NCBI GenBank assembly: GCA_021810905.1
Contig: JAJZQH010000001.1
Span: forward strand, 248,001-312,000
Source of the DNA: a bacterium
GTDB lineage: Bacteria; UBA10199; 2-02-FULL-44-16; JAAZCA01
Length of the DNA: 64,000 bases
Direction: 5' to 3'
The translations under genes and the position numbers were made by a program. The first letter of the stretch is position 1; each line of letters starts with the position of its first letter. Shown here in pieces: positions 16,585 through 25,266 of the stretch. Under the pieces are notes generated by a model. It worked only from the letters and a program-made list of their open reading frames with translations, searched no databases and had not been told where the DNA came from.

Positions 16585-17385
16585 CTAGCCGATGTGGTGA
16601 ATGAGGAAACGGCCGCAACGCTCGCAGATATAGACTGTATCGGGGTTTGAGAGCATTTCCGAGGCGAAACTGCTGGAGAGCTGCATGTTGCAGCCGCGGC
16701 ATACGCCTTCGGGCGCCTCGACGAGCGCCTCGCCGTAATAATCCATGAGCCGGTCAAACCTCGAAAGCATGCTGCCGGGCAGCTCGGCGCGCGCGAGATC
16801 GACCTGCTGCGAAAGCCCGTTGCCCTTTGCGCGCCGCTTTGTCTCTAGCAGTTGTAGCGCTATGAGCATGTCCGCATCGCATTTCGTGGAGCGGCCGGCC
16901 AGCATGTCGATCTTCACGTCAGAGAGGGCACGCGCGATTCCGTCAGCGCCGCTCTCTTCCATCAAACGATTGCGGAAATGCGCATCGGCGAGCTTGGAAA
17001 CGAGCCCCGCAAAGAGGCGATTGAACAGTCCCGCCTGCGTGGGCTGCCAGAGCACCATGACGATAAGGTTCACGTCCTTTCCGTCGGGGGCGCCGAAGTC
17101 TATACCGGCAGGATGCCGACCTATCGCTATTGCAGGAGTATCGCCGACTTCAAGTCTGGCATGAGGAATGGCGACGCCGTGGCCCAATGCCGTGGAGGCG
17201 AGTTCTTCCCGCTCGAGCACGCGAGTGACCGCTTCGCTCTTGTTGGAGATGAGCTTCTGCTTCCAGAGGAGATCTACCAGTTCCTCGATAGCGGCTTTCT
17301 TTGACCGATTTGCCATGTCAGCCAGCACCTGCGCAGGCTTCAGGACTTCCCCCAGCGGAACTTCCTTCAAATAGCGCGTACTCAT
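16585..17385 (-). CDS. PTS EIIA (type 2) domain fused to a C4 zinc ribbon
   Basis: A 266-residue cytosolic protein. The N-terminal EIIA-2 domain carries the phospho-acceptor H75 in GHGVAIPHAR. The C-terminal part has a helical segment (about 175-220) and a zinc ribbon with C229/C232 and C254/C257, of the kind found at the end of DUF164-type coiled-coil proteins. No EIIB, EIIC, HPr or EI gene is near, so a regulatory rather than transport role is inferred, as for PtsN. The ATG at 17385 has GGAAGG upstream; an in-frame TTG seven codons earlier is less likely. The fusion is unusual. Confidence 0.85.
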   Translation of the reverse strand: MSTRYLKEVPLGEVLKPAQVLADMANRSKKAAIEELVDLLWKQKLISNKSEAVTRVLEREELASTALGHGVAIPHARLEVGDTPAIAIGRHPAGIDFGAPDGKDVNLIVMVLWQPTQAGLFNRLFAGLVSKLADAHFRNRLMEESGADGIARALSDVKIDMLAGRSTKCDADMLIALQLLETKRRAKGNGLSQQVDLARAELPGSMLSRFDRLMDYYGEALVEAPEGVCRGCNMQLSSSFASEMLSNPDTVYICERCGRFLIHHIG

Positions 17386-17580
17386 CCCTGACACCTTCCT
17401 TTCCAATGGAGCGGGGTCAATATGCCCGCGCCCTCACACAGTCAAGCAGAGAATGTGGACAATGCGGTATCGGCGGATCCGCGAATTAGTTGCGTGCTTT
17501 TTCAACATAATAAAAACCACGCAACTTTTTCCGCCGTCATCCGATACAGATATAGAGAGTGCAGGAAAGGAGCAGCCGCG

Positions 17581-18306
17581 ATGAAAAAGATCGCCTTGGC
17601 AATAATTATAGTTCTCACGGGAACGTGGCTTACGGCCTGCAGCGACAACGGGGCGAGCGATGAGCAGCCTCTGCCCGACGTCTCCGCTGCGACGGTAACC
17701 GCTGACGCCCTTGCGGCGGCAGTATGGGGTGCTTCGGAAGGTTCCTCGCCCGATGCCGACTGCCTGGCCGGTTCCAGCTTCACCATATCGCCCGAGGGCG
17801 GATTCAGCATCGTAAAGCACTACGTAAAACTCAAGACCGGCAGGATGGACCCTCGAGTCAAAATCATAAGCGACATCAATATATCTTTTCCTGATGCGGC
17901 CTCCGATGGCCGCGGGGCCGCGTGCGGCTCCGGAGCCCTCTCTTATGCGGTTCCAGCCACGGAAGAAACCCCGGTCGATATCGAAGTTGCTGAGAGTCTG
18001 AAATCGAGGCAGTCGCTTGACACCATGGCGAGGGAGAGCGCCACCCCATACCCGAAATGCGAGATTACGGCCCACTTCGACAAGGCCGGATCAGTGCTAT
18101 GCAATTTGGACGAAGATATAGTCGATACGCCGATTAAACCCGTACCCGGCCTCATCGCAAAGCCGATCAACAGAATCATCATCGCCAAGGCGATGGAGGT
18201 GAACGAGGACGGAGTGCCATGCGGCGACGAGGAAGTGCATTCAGTCAAGCTCGTCGTCGATGACGTCAACTGCAGGACTTTTCAGCCAAGACCGATCAAT
18301 CGTTAG
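17581..18306 (+). CDS. Lipoprotein of unknown function
   Basis: A 241-residue protein with a lipobox (TWLTAC, Cys20). The ATG at 17581 follows GAAAGGAG and is preferred to an in-frame start 53 codons earlier that has no signal sequence. The mature region has cysteine pairs around DADCLAGSS, GAACGSG, KCEITAH and LCNLDE, consistent with disulfides, and ends VDDVNCRTFQ. Beta-rich; no family recognised. It faces the EIIA-zinc ribbon gene across about 195 bp of divergent promoter region. Confidence 0.72.
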   Translation: MKKIALAIIIVLTGTWLTACSDNGASDEQPLPDVSAATVTADALAAAVWGASEGSSPDADCLAGSSFTISPEGGFSIVKHYVKLKTGRMDPRVKIISDINISFPDAASDGRGAACGSGALSYAVPATEETPVDIEVAESLKSRQSLDTMARESATPYPKCEITAHFDKAGSVLCNLDEDIVDTPIKPVPGLIAKPINRIIIAKAMEVNEDGVPCGDEEVHSVKLVVDDVNCRTFQPRPINR

Positions 18307-18329
18307 GACACCTCTATAAACACTGTTTT

Positions 18330-18457
18330 CGGGGACCTCTAAGAACCGTCCAGATGCAAGGCGCCCGACTGAGGCCGGCCGAGTCGTACTTGAAGTACGT
18401 CGCAGGCCGTGCCGATGGAGGGCAACGCAGCAGATGGGCGGTTATTAGAGGTCCCCG
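18330..18457 (+). mobile_element. MITE-like palindromic element, copy 2
   Basis: A 128-bp element with 19-bp terminal inverted repeats: CGGGGACCTCTAAGAACCG at 18330-18348 and its near-perfect complement at 18439-18457 (18 of 19). The core starts CCAGATGCAAGGCG, has the palindrome CGTACTTGAAGTACG and ends GGCAACGCAGCAGATGGGC, in the same order as the core at 601-727. It lies between a lipoprotein gene and the murein endopeptidase gene and has no open frame of its own. Confidence 0.72.
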
Positions 18458-18508
18458 TTAGAGATCGGTTGACACGAGTTCTTAAGCCCACTAGTCAGAG
18501 TAGTGCCA

Positions 18509-19093
18509 ATGCGAAGAAGAGCCATACTCATACTCGCTGCAGCTACTCTCATTGCATCAAGCCTTCCAGCATACGTTCATGCTGCGTCCGCGCTCCGCGG
18601 CGACGGGGTGGTTACGTTCTATCGGCCTGACAAGAACGAACGCGCCACGTTCCGTTACCGCGATTCAGCCGGGCGCTATATGCCGGCTGCCATGGATGCG
18701 ATCGCCCATATCTTCCGCTGCCGCCTGACGGGAGAGGAACACGAGATCGATCCCAGGCTCATTGAGCTGCTGGATACAATCCAGGATCACTTTGGGTCGA
18801 ACGAAGTCCGGCTCATCTCCACCTACAGAAGCCCCCTGCGCAACGCCATTATGCACCGCCGCAGCCGTGGTGTAGCCAAGGAGAGCCTGCACATGCGCGG
18901 CATGGCCGCTGACATCGAATTGCCGGGCGTCGCAAAAACAGCTGTGCGCGACTTTGCCTATGCCATGCACGGCGGCGGAGTCGGTTTCTATCGTCGAAAC
19001 GGTTTCGTGCACGTCGATTGCGGTTTCATGAGGGCCTGGGGATGGAAACCGCGCCCGTATTCACGCACCTCGCCTGCATCCGCCAACAAGTAG
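18509..19093 (+). CDS. M15-type murein endopeptidase (MepK/YcbK-like, DUF882)
   Basis: A periplasmic peptidoglycan peptidase of 194 residues. A signal peptide (about 1-26, ending VHAA) is followed by the M15 zinc site H128-x6-D135 (SLHMRGMAADIE) and H168-x-D170 (FVHVDCG). The TYRSP motif around 105 is typical of the family. MepK members cleave peptide cross-links. An in-frame GTG six bases upstream is an alternative start; neither has a strong SD. It follows the MITE-like element and converges on the HPPD-like gene. Confidence 0.87.
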   Translation: MRRRAILILAAATLIASSLPAYVHAASALRGDGVVTFYRPDKNERATFRYRDSAGRYMPAAMDAIAHIFRCRLTGEEHEIDPRLIELLDTIQDHFGSNEVRLISTYRSPLRNAIMHRRSRGVAKESLHMRGMAADIELPGVAKTAVRDFAYAMHGGGVGFYRRNGFVHVDCGFMRAWGWKPRPYSRTSPASANK

Positions 19094-19122
19094 CGAGGAA
19101 ACTCCAATAACAACCTGCTCTG

Positions 19123-20199
19123 TCAATCCTGCATCGCGGTAGCCGCGGTGAGAGAAGTGACATTGCTCTTCGTGAAGAATCCCTTGAAGTCGCCGTAACG
19201 GTGTATGTATTCGTTCACCAGAATCGTGTTTCTGGAGGGCTGGCTGAAGGTCTGTTTGAGCCCTTCATCAGGAGATCCCACGAGTTCCACCAGGAACTCC
19301 ATGCCATGGGCGGCCAGTGCCGTAAACGTATCTTCGATCTTTTCCGTGCGAAATGCCATGTGATGCACTCGAGCCCCGTAGTTATGCGTAAATTTTTCGG
19401 TCGGGCCTGAGGCGTCATCGTTCACATATGGTGAGATGCCGGAGGTGAAGACCATCGCAAAGCCGTGATCGGGATGCCGGGCCACGTTAGTTATGGAATT
19501 CAAGGACTCCACATAGATGGCGAAGTCGAAGCAATAATTGGTGAGCTCCATGAATTCGAGTATCGCCGGGTCGCGATCCTCTGCGGTGACCCTTGTGGCC
19601 GTATGATCCAGCTCCATTATGTTTCCAAGATGGGACCACGCGGGCTTTGCAAGTCCTACCGAAAGCGGCCGGCTTCCGGCCGACGCATACGAGCGCCCCT
19701 TGCCTTTCCATTCGATGTATCCGATGGAATTCCCGGTAAAGCGCGATGGAGCCGTCTGGATGAAGGCGTAATCCCGCGATTCACGCGCATTCTCGGTAAG
19801 AAAACGGACGCCCCTCTTGCGTTGGATTTCTGTGAAGCGCGCCAGGTCATGCACCTCAAAGACAAAGGTCTCGAGCCGCGTGTCGGGCATGGATTTCGAA
19901 CGCGGATGGATGTTGATTGCGGCGAACGGATTTTCTCCCGCGGTCCGCGCCCGCACGATCAAATCAGCGGAATCCTTTCTTGAGAGGACTATGCTTCTGG
20001 AATCGGAATCATCGAACGCGTCGCTTATTTCGTGTCCCGTGGTGGAGAGGAGCTCCAGTGCGGAAGCTTCGAATCTCTCAGGTTGCGTGTTGATGATCAC
20101 GCACTCAAGACCTCCAACGAGCCCTTCGAGACCTGAGTCCTTTCGCTCTTCGAGCACGCGAGAGGCCTCGCGGAGCAACGCTCCGTCGTCGTTTTTCAT
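19123..20199 (-). CDS. 4-hydroxyphenylpyruvate dioxygenase-like VOC dioxygenase
   Basis: A 358-residue protein with two vicinal-oxygen-chelate modules (about 28-165 and 188-345). The C-terminal module keeps an apparent Fe(II) triad: H199 (ELDHTATRV), H280 (RVHHMAFRT) and E330 (ILVNEYIHR), followed by GFFTKSN in place of the GFG...N tail of HPPD. HPPD makes homogentisate from 4-hydroxyphenylpyruvate; sequence around the substrate pocket is divergent, so the substrate is uncertain. No other tyrosine-degradation gene is present. The ATG at 20199 follows AAGGAG; a longer frame adds a hydrophobic leader that is probably non-coding. Confidence 0.72.
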   Translation of the reverse strand: MKNDDGALLREASRVLEERKDSGLEGLVGGLECVIINTQPERFEASALELLSTTGHEISDAFDDSDSRSIVLSRKDSADLIVRARTAGENPFAAINIHPRSKSMPDTRLETFVFEVHDLARFTEIQRKRGVRFLTENARESRDYAFIQTAPSRFTGNSIGYIEWKGKGRSYASAGSRPLSVGLAKPAWSHLGNIMELDHTATRVTAEDRDPAILEFMELTNYCFDFAIYVESLNSITNVARHPDHGFAMVFTSGISPYVNDDASGPTEKFTHNYGARVHHMAFRTEKIEDTFTALAAHGMEFLVELVGSPDEGLKQTFSQPSRNTILVNEYIHRYGDFKGFFTKSNVTSLTAATAMQD

Positions 20200-20302
20200 A
20201 AGCATGACTCCTTCTGCAAGCAAGGCAAGCAACGAACAAAAAATATAATACGTGACGAGCAGAGCTCGGAACAAAGAGCCTTGATCGTCAGAACGAAGTG
20301 AC

Positions 20303-20332
20303 AACGTAAACGAGGCCGAATTCGCTTGTCAA
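20303..20332 (-). promoter_or_regulatory. Candidate promoter of the HPPD-like gene
   Basis: TTGACA at 20332-20327 is followed after 18 bases by TACGTT at 20308-20303 on the minus strand, giving a leader of about 95 nt. The -35 is perfect and the -10 weak. Nearby, TCACGCGTAGCGTGCG is a short palindrome. Confidence 0.35.
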
Positions 20333-20385
20333 TCACGCGTAGCGTGCGTTTCTCGCGTTGCTGGCTTTGCTGGCGGGGATTGCGT

Positions 20386-21894
20386 TTATCTGCTTCCGCC
20401 AAGTTTTGCGGGATCCTGACATGCGCTCGCTACTGAAAAACCAAAATTTTCGCTCGCGGATTTTCCCGACAATACCATGAGCGGTTCGCTGAAACGATCC
20501 GTATCGCTGTATACGTACACAGCGCCGACCATAGATTTTTCTCCATCGGCGCGATTCGGAGCTCCTATGAGAATATCCGGAATTGAATCGCCGTTTATAT
20601 CTCCCACACCTGCAACGGCAGATCCGAACGCATCGTCGGATCGTTCGCCTGTTTTCCTGATAAGGGGGCTGCCGGATATGTCCGCGCCGCTGAATACATG
20701 AACAACTCCCCGGCCTTCCGACGCCTCCGGAGCGCCTGCGATTACGTCATCCCTGCCATCGCCGTTTAAGTCTCCCGCGCCGCCGACGGCGCTGCCAAGG
20801 CCGTCGCCCGCAGCGTCCGCAATCCGCATGACCAGAGGTCTGCCCGAAAGATCCGCGCCGCTGTAGACATATGCAGCACCCGTATCGGCAAGGGCGCCTG
20901 GAGCACCGACCGCAAAATCGGCAATGCCGTCTCCGTTCACATCGCCAGCCGGCGAGACCGCAGCGCCATATTCGTCTGCATCGCTCACGCCGTTCATCTC
21001 TGCGAGCAGTTCGCCCGACCCTCGCTTTATACTGATCTTCCCGCGTGATGAATCAAATGAAGGGTCGCCCGTGATCACTTCCACGCCTTTGGATTCGCGG
21101 ATCACGGCGACAGAAGGAGATATCGGCATGGGCTGACGTGCACCCGAGACGATCTCACGCGCACCGCGAGCGAGCGACCTGCCACTGAAAATGAGCGCCG
21201 CATGGGCATGTCCGCGATTGTCGCCCTCTGTGACTAATATATCGGCATAACCATCGCCGTTGACGTCACCCGCCGCAGCCACCCATGTCCCCATCCGAAC
21301 GCCCTCGCTGTATCCTGCGATCTCTGCAAGGGGGGGAGCAGGCATTTTGCCGCCGCTATAGACGTAGGCCTTGCCCATTCCGTTCGAGGCACCCGGCGCG
21401 CCCACCACAAAATCGATGAGGCCGTCACCGTTAATGTCTCCGCAAGTCATTGTTTTAAAAGATGTCTCGATTCCGACCGGTCTGATGTGCGATATCGTAT
21501 AGGTCCTTCCGAAATCCAGATCGTCTGCCGGAGTAAAGGTCAATTCCGTACTGTCAGCCGACCATTCCATGCGACCGGATACAGGGCTCGTCTCGTCGTC
21601 CAGGAGCAAAAAATCTCTCTCGAACTGCGCCTTTTCCTCCGCGCTAAGGCCGCGGGAAAAATTCAACGCCAGGTTGAGTCGGATCGGGAGAGGCCTGTCT
21701 GTGAGGTCCATTATCGCTCCGTCTGACCGCACCAGCCGGATATCTATTATAGAAAACCCTTGCACCGCATCTATCACCCCGGTCTGTTCAGCCATAGCCT
21801 TGGAGGCCAAGAACTGTGCCCCATAACCCTTCTCGCAACTGGAGAGACACAATGTCGAAACGACCGCCAGCAATGTGATGATCCGGGAAGCCAT
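20386..21894 (-). CDS. FG-GAP repeat lipoprotein
   Basis: A 502-residue surface-type lipoprotein with lipobox LCLSSC (Cys20). An Ig-like domain of the bacterial Big_5/SbsA kind covers about 45-150 (LNFSRGLSAEEKAQF, LTFTPADDLDFG). The rest is an integrin-alpha-like beta-propeller: FG-GAP repeats with calcium-binding motifs such as GDINGDGLIDF, GDVNGDGYADI, GDVNGDGIADF, GDLNGDGRDDV and GDINGDSIPDI, each followed by GAP or an equivalent. It probably binds a ligand or mediates adhesion at the cell surface. Its target is unknown. It is monocistronic. Confidence 0.88.
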   Translation of the reverse strand: MASRIITLLAVVSTLCLSSCEKGYGAQFLASKAMAEQTGVIDAVQGFSIIDIRLVRSDGAIMDLTDRPLPIRLNLALNFSRGLSAEEKAQFERDFLLLDDETSPVSGRMEWSADSTELTFTPADDLDFGRTYTISHIRPVGIETSFKTMTCGDINGDGLIDFVVGAPGASNGMGKAYVYSGGKMPAPPLAEIAGYSEGVRMGTWVAAAGDVNGDGYADILVTEGDNRGHAHAALIFSGRSLARGAREIVSGARQPMPISPSVAVIRESKGVEVITGDPSFDSSRGKISIKRGSGELLAEMNGVSDADEYGAAVSPAGDVNGDGIADFAVGAPGALADTGAAYVYSGADLSGRPLVMRIADAAGDGLGSAVGGAGDLNGDGRDDVIAGAPEASEGRGVVHVFSGADISGSPLIRKTGERSDDAFGSAVAGVGDINGDSIPDILIGAPNRADGEKSMVGAVYVYSDTDRFSEPLMVLSGKSASENFGFSVASACQDPAKLGGSR

Positions 21895-22189
21895 TCCCCC
21901 ACCCCCCTCAAATCATGTGATTCCACCACACCTATAAACTAGCACGATCCATGCCACATAAAGGATATCCTCTTTTATTTATGTAACTTGTTATTAATAA
22001 AGACTATGTTCCAATTTCATTCAGTTCAGCATGCAACTCGTTTCACTCAGTTCTGTCAAAAATGCATATTCATTTTGATAATCTATCGATAACAAATCGA
22101 CGTCCTCGAATCCTCCGATCGTTAATCGTCAATTTGTTTGCCCTCCTAACTTCGCGCTGCTAAATTGAAAATTCGGAAAGCAGACGTAC
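21895..22189. other. AT-rich divergent intergenic region
   Basis: A 295-base gap between the FG-GAP lipoprotein and the AmpG-like gene with much lower GC than its surroundings. For the minus strand a TTGACA at 22059-22054 is followed after 17 bases by TTGCAT, a weak promoter candidate. For the plus strand TTGAAA with GGAAAG precedes the ATG at 22190. I see no gene or RNA in it. Confidence 0.4.
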
Positions 22190-23455
22190 ATGACGAAAGC
22201 AGCGGCGGAATCAAAAAAAGCAAGGCGCACGTCCCTCTGGGTCTCTTCCACGTATTTCACGGAGGGGCTCCCGTACATGATCGTGCGTTTCATCTCCACG
22301 GTCTTCTTCACGGACCTCGGAGTTCGCGAGGCGCTTCTCGGATTCATCAATTTTCTGGGCATACCGTGGAACCTCAAGTTCATCTGGGCGCCCTTCCTGG
22401 ATATCTTCGGCACCAAGCGCGGCTGGATGATCAGGATTCAGGCCGCGATCACCGCGACGGTCTTTATCATAGCGTGCCTCGCAGGCTTCGCGCAGTCCGG
22501 AACAGACGGGCACATGCTTCGCGCGGTCGGGTTTCTCTTCATAGCCCTCGCCTTCATCTCCGCCACCAACGACATCGCGATCGACGCGTATTACATGGAA
22601 GGACTAACGGACAAGCAAGGCCAGGCAGCCTACTCCGGGCTGCGAATCATGGCGTACAGGCTGGCGGTCATCTATTCGCGTACCGTGATCGTTGCGATTG
22701 CCGGGTTTATTAACTGGTTCTGGGGATTCACGGCAGGCTCCCTCACGATGGGCGCATTCTTCGTTGGCCATGCCTTCCTGCTTCCGCGTTTCGAAGCAGA
22801 GAGAACCGGCGACGGGAGACATTGGCGCGAGAAGCTACGCGAATTCGGCGAATCGTTCATCTCCTATCTCAAGCAGGACCGCATCGCTGTGGTGCTGGCC
22901 TTTATCGTCACCTACAAGCTGGGCGACGAGCTGCTCTTTGCTATGAACACGCCCTTTCTCATGCGCGAGCTCGGCGTAACAAAACCGCAGATCGCCTGGC
23001 TCGGGGGGCTGGTCGGGGCGATCTCGGCCATTGCGGGCGCCATGCTCGGCTCGTGGTGGATCAAGAAGGTCGGGCTTCGCAGGGCGATCTGGCCGATCAC
23101 GCTGCTCATGAACGTCAACATCTGGGCCTATGTATTTCTCGCCTGGTTCAAGCCCTCAGCCGCTACTCACGAGGGCATAATGCTCATCGCCGCGGTCCAC
23201 GGCTACGAAAACATCGCCGCGGGCCTTGGCAACATCGCACTCATGATCTATCTCATGCGCCTCTGCATGGCGAAGTACAAGGCCGGGCACTTCGCCATCG
23301 GCAGCGCCATCATGAGCGTCGGCGCCAACGTCATCGGCGGATTCAGCGGCGTTATCGTCGAGAATATCGGATATACGAACCTCTTCATACTGAGCTTCTT
23401 CGCCGCCCTCCCTTCGATGATCCTCCTGTTCTTCACCCCAATGCACGAAGAGTAG
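22190..23455 (+). CDS. AmpG-like major facilitator superfamily transporter
   Basis: A 421-residue inner-membrane protein with about 12 hydrophobic segments. The N-terminal YFTEGLPYMIV and LGIPWNLKFIWAPFLD, and the TM4 motif ATNDIAIDAYY, match the AmpG/acetyl-CoA-transporter branch of the MFS. AmpG members import anhydro-muropeptides for cell-wall recycling; whether this one carries muropeptides is inferred only from similarity. The central charged loop (about 200-220) separates two six-helix halves. It stands alone, with a 150-bp gap to pntAA. Confidence 0.8.
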   Translation: MTKAAAESKKARRTSLWVSSTYFTEGLPYMIVRFISTVFFTDLGVREALLGFINFLGIPWNLKFIWAPFLDIFGTKRGWMIRIQAAITATVFIIACLAGFAQSGTDGHMLRAVGFLFIALAFISATNDIAIDAYYMEGLTDKQGQAAYSGLRIMAYRLAVIYSRTVIVAIAGFINWFWGFTAGSLTMGAFFVGHAFLLPRFEAERTGDGRHWREKLREFGESFISYLKQDRIAVVLAFIVTYKLGDELLFAMNTPFLMRELGVTKPQIAWLGGLVGAISAIAGAMLGSWWIKKVGLRRAIWPITLLMNVNIWAYVFLAWFKPSAATHEGIMLIAAVHGYENIAAGLGNIALMIYLMRLCMAKYKAGHFAIGSAIMSVGANVIGGFSGVIVENIGYTNLFILSFFAALPSMILLFFTPMHEE

Positions 23456-23609
23456 TGGGCTCCGTGTCACAAAGTACGCGCGGCGTCATCTGGCCCTGCG
23501 TCATATGTGGCACAGAAACCGTGTGGTGAAAGCTCTTGCAAAATTCTTTTGGGAGTCCTAGGAAGCGGCCCCACTCACTGATTGGAAACATCTCTTCGGA
23601 GGTCTGGAT

Positions 23610-24722
23610 ATGATTATAGGAATCCCCAAGGAAACGCTCGCAGACGAACGGCGCGTGGCTGCCACTCCAGAGACGGTCAAGAAGCTCGTGGCAATGGGCC
23701 ATAGCGTGCTCGTCGAGAAGGGTGCGGGCGACGGTTCGTTCATATCGGACGAAGAATTCCGAGCCGCAGGCGCCGCGATCGCATCCGACGCGGCGGAGAT
23801 CTTCAAGAAAGCGGAGATCGCGCTCAAGGTGCGGGGGCCGGAGGTCAAGGAATTGAGCTCGATGCAGTCGGGCGCAATCCTCGTGGGGCTTCTTTCGCCG
23901 AATAACAAGGCGCGGATCGAAGAGTACAACAAAAAGAAGCTCACCTGTTTTGCCCTGGAACTTCTGCCGCGCATCACCCGCGCGCAGTCCATGGATGTCC
24001 TCTCTTCGCAGGCCAACATCGCCGGTTACAAATCGGTGCTCATGGCTGCCGACGCATACGGCCGCCACTTCCCCATGCTCATGACCGCCGCCGGAACCAT
24101 ACGCCCTGCCAAGGTTCTCGTTCTTGGCGCAGGAGTGGCGGGCCTCATGGCCATCGCCACGGCGAAAAGGCTGGGTGCGGTAGTCGAGGCCTTCGACGTG
24201 AGGCCCGCGGTCAAGGAACAGGTCCAGAGCCTGGGCGCAAAGTTCGTGGAAGTACCGCTCGCCGAGGGCGAGAGCGCCGAGACCACGGGCGGATACGCCA
24301 AAGAGATGTCGGATGATTACAAAAAGAGGCAGGCCGAGCTCATCCAGAAACACGCCGCGAATGCGGACATCATAATCACCACCGCGATGATACCAGGCAA
24401 ACCCGCTCCGCGCCTTATCCAGGACGAGACCGTCAAGGCGATGAAACTGGGTTCGGTCATCGTTGATCTTGCCGCGGAGACAGGCGGAAATTGCGCCCTC
24501 ACGGAGTTCGGCAAGACGGTGGTCAAAAACGGCGTCACGATAATCGGCACGGCAAATCTTCCGAGCCTTGTGGCCGCGGATGCCAGCTCGATGTACTCCC
24601 GCAATATTTTCAATTTCCTCGAGCTGCTCATCAAGAACGAGGAGAAAAAGGCCGTCATCAACCGCGATGACGAAATCATCGCGGGCACGCTCATGTGCAT
24701 GGGCGGGGAAATGCTGAAGTGA
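23610..24722 (+). CDS. pntAA: Proton-translocating NAD(P) transhydrogenase, subunit alpha part 1
   Basis: NAD(H)-binding dI component of the transhydrogenase that couples the proton gradient to NADPH formation. The 370-residue protein begins MIIGIPKET, has the RQD-loop-like SMDVLSSQANIAGYK segment, the Rossmann motif VLVLGAGVAGLMA (about 169) and the mobile-loop region near GGYAKEMSDD. The family splits alpha into two polypeptides in many bacteria, as here. SD GGAGG. The following gene is reached across a 103-bp spacer filled by a palindromic repeat. Confidence 0.95.
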   Translation: MIIGIPKETLADERRVAATPETVKKLVAMGHSVLVEKGAGDGSFISDEEFRAAGAAIASDAAEIFKKAEIALKVRGPEVKELSSMQSGAILVGLLSPNNKARIEEYNKKKLTCFALELLPRITRAQSMDVLSSQANIAGYKSVLMAADAYGRHFPMLMTAAGTIRPAKVLVLGAGVAGLMAIATAKRLGAVVEAFDVRPAVKEQVQSLGAKFVEVPLAEGESAETTGGYAKEMSDDYKKRQAELIQKHAANADIIITTAMIPGKPAPRLIQDETVKAMKLGSVIVDLAAETGGNCALTEFGKTVVKNGVTIIGTANLPSLVAADASSMYSRNIFNFLELLIKNEEKKAVINRDDEIIAGTLMCMGGEMLK

Positions 24723-24728
24723 CTCACT

Positions 24729-24810
24729 ATCCCCCTCCTTTGTAAGGAGGGGCAAGGGGAGGTAGACCTTGGTCTACCCCCTCCAACTCCCCCTTACAAA
24801 GGGGGAGGGT
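24729..24810. repeat. CCCCTCCTTTGTAAGGAGGGG palindromic repeat, copy 1
   Basis: Spacer between pntAA and pntAB. The outer arms CCCCCTCCTTTGTAAGGAGG and CCCCTTACAAAGGGGGAGGG and the inner arms GGAGGTAGACC / GGTCTACC give a long nested hairpin. It sits inside the operon and does not end with a T run, so it may adjust transcript stability rather than terminate. Confidence 0.8.
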
Positions 24811-24825
24811 TGACGGGAGGAAATC

Positions 24826-25152
24826 ATGAACCCAGTTGAAGCCGTAGCAATGTCGAGCGCACACCATGGCGCCGTGGACCCGTTTCTCTTCAGCTTTACG
24901 GTCTTCGTGCTGGCCGTGTTCATCGGCTACCATGTGGTCTGGAACGTGACGCCGGCGCTTCACACGCCGCTCATGTCCGTGACCAACGCGATATCCGGTA
25001 TCATTATAGTAGGCGCCATGCTGGCATCCGGACCCAAGCACATAAACTTCGGCACCACATTGGGATTCATCGCCGTTTTCCTCGTGAGCATCTGCGTCTT
25101 CGGAGGCTTCTTCGTAACCCAGAGGATGCTGGCTATGTTCAAAAAGAAATAG
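24826..25152 (+). CDS. pntAB: NAD(P) transhydrogenase, subunit alpha part 2
   Basis: Membrane part of the alpha chain, 108 residues with an N-terminal segment, then about three transmembrane helices ([20 protein letters not shown], the [18 protein letters not shown] helix with the conserved TNAISG motif, and [19 protein letters not shown]) and a basic tail MLAMFKKK. Together with PntB it forms the proton channel. SD GGGAGG precedes the ATG. Middle gene of pntAA-pntAB-pntB. Confidence 0.94.
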   Translation: MNPVEAVAMSSAHHGAVDPFLFSFTVFVLAVFIGYHVVWNVTPALHTPLMSVTNAISGIIIVGAMLASGPKHINFGTTLGFIAVFLVSICVFGGFFVTQRMLAMFKKK

Positions 25153-25160
25153 CATTCGAT

Positions 25161-25248
25161 ATCCCCCCTCCTTTGTAAGGAGGGGGCAGGGGGAGGTAGA
25201 CCTTGATCTACCTCACCCTGCCCTCCCCTTACAAAGGGGAGGGTTTAC
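25161..25248. repeat. CCCCTCCTTTGTAAGGAGGGG palindromic repeat, copy 2
   Basis: Spacer between pntAB and pntB, closely related to copy 1: CCCCCCTCCTTTGTAAGGAG, the inner TAGACCTTGATCTA, then CCTTACAAAGGGGAGGG. Two copies in consecutive spacers of one operon suggest local duplication or independent insertion. Confidence 0.8.
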
Positions 25249-25266
25249 AAGAGGAGACTCCTCACA

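Noticed and set aside
23433-24755. A 440-residue open frame antisense to pntAA
   Set aside because: It mirrors the codon pattern of pntAA, has no recognisable domain and overlaps a gene with clear transhydrogenase motifs.
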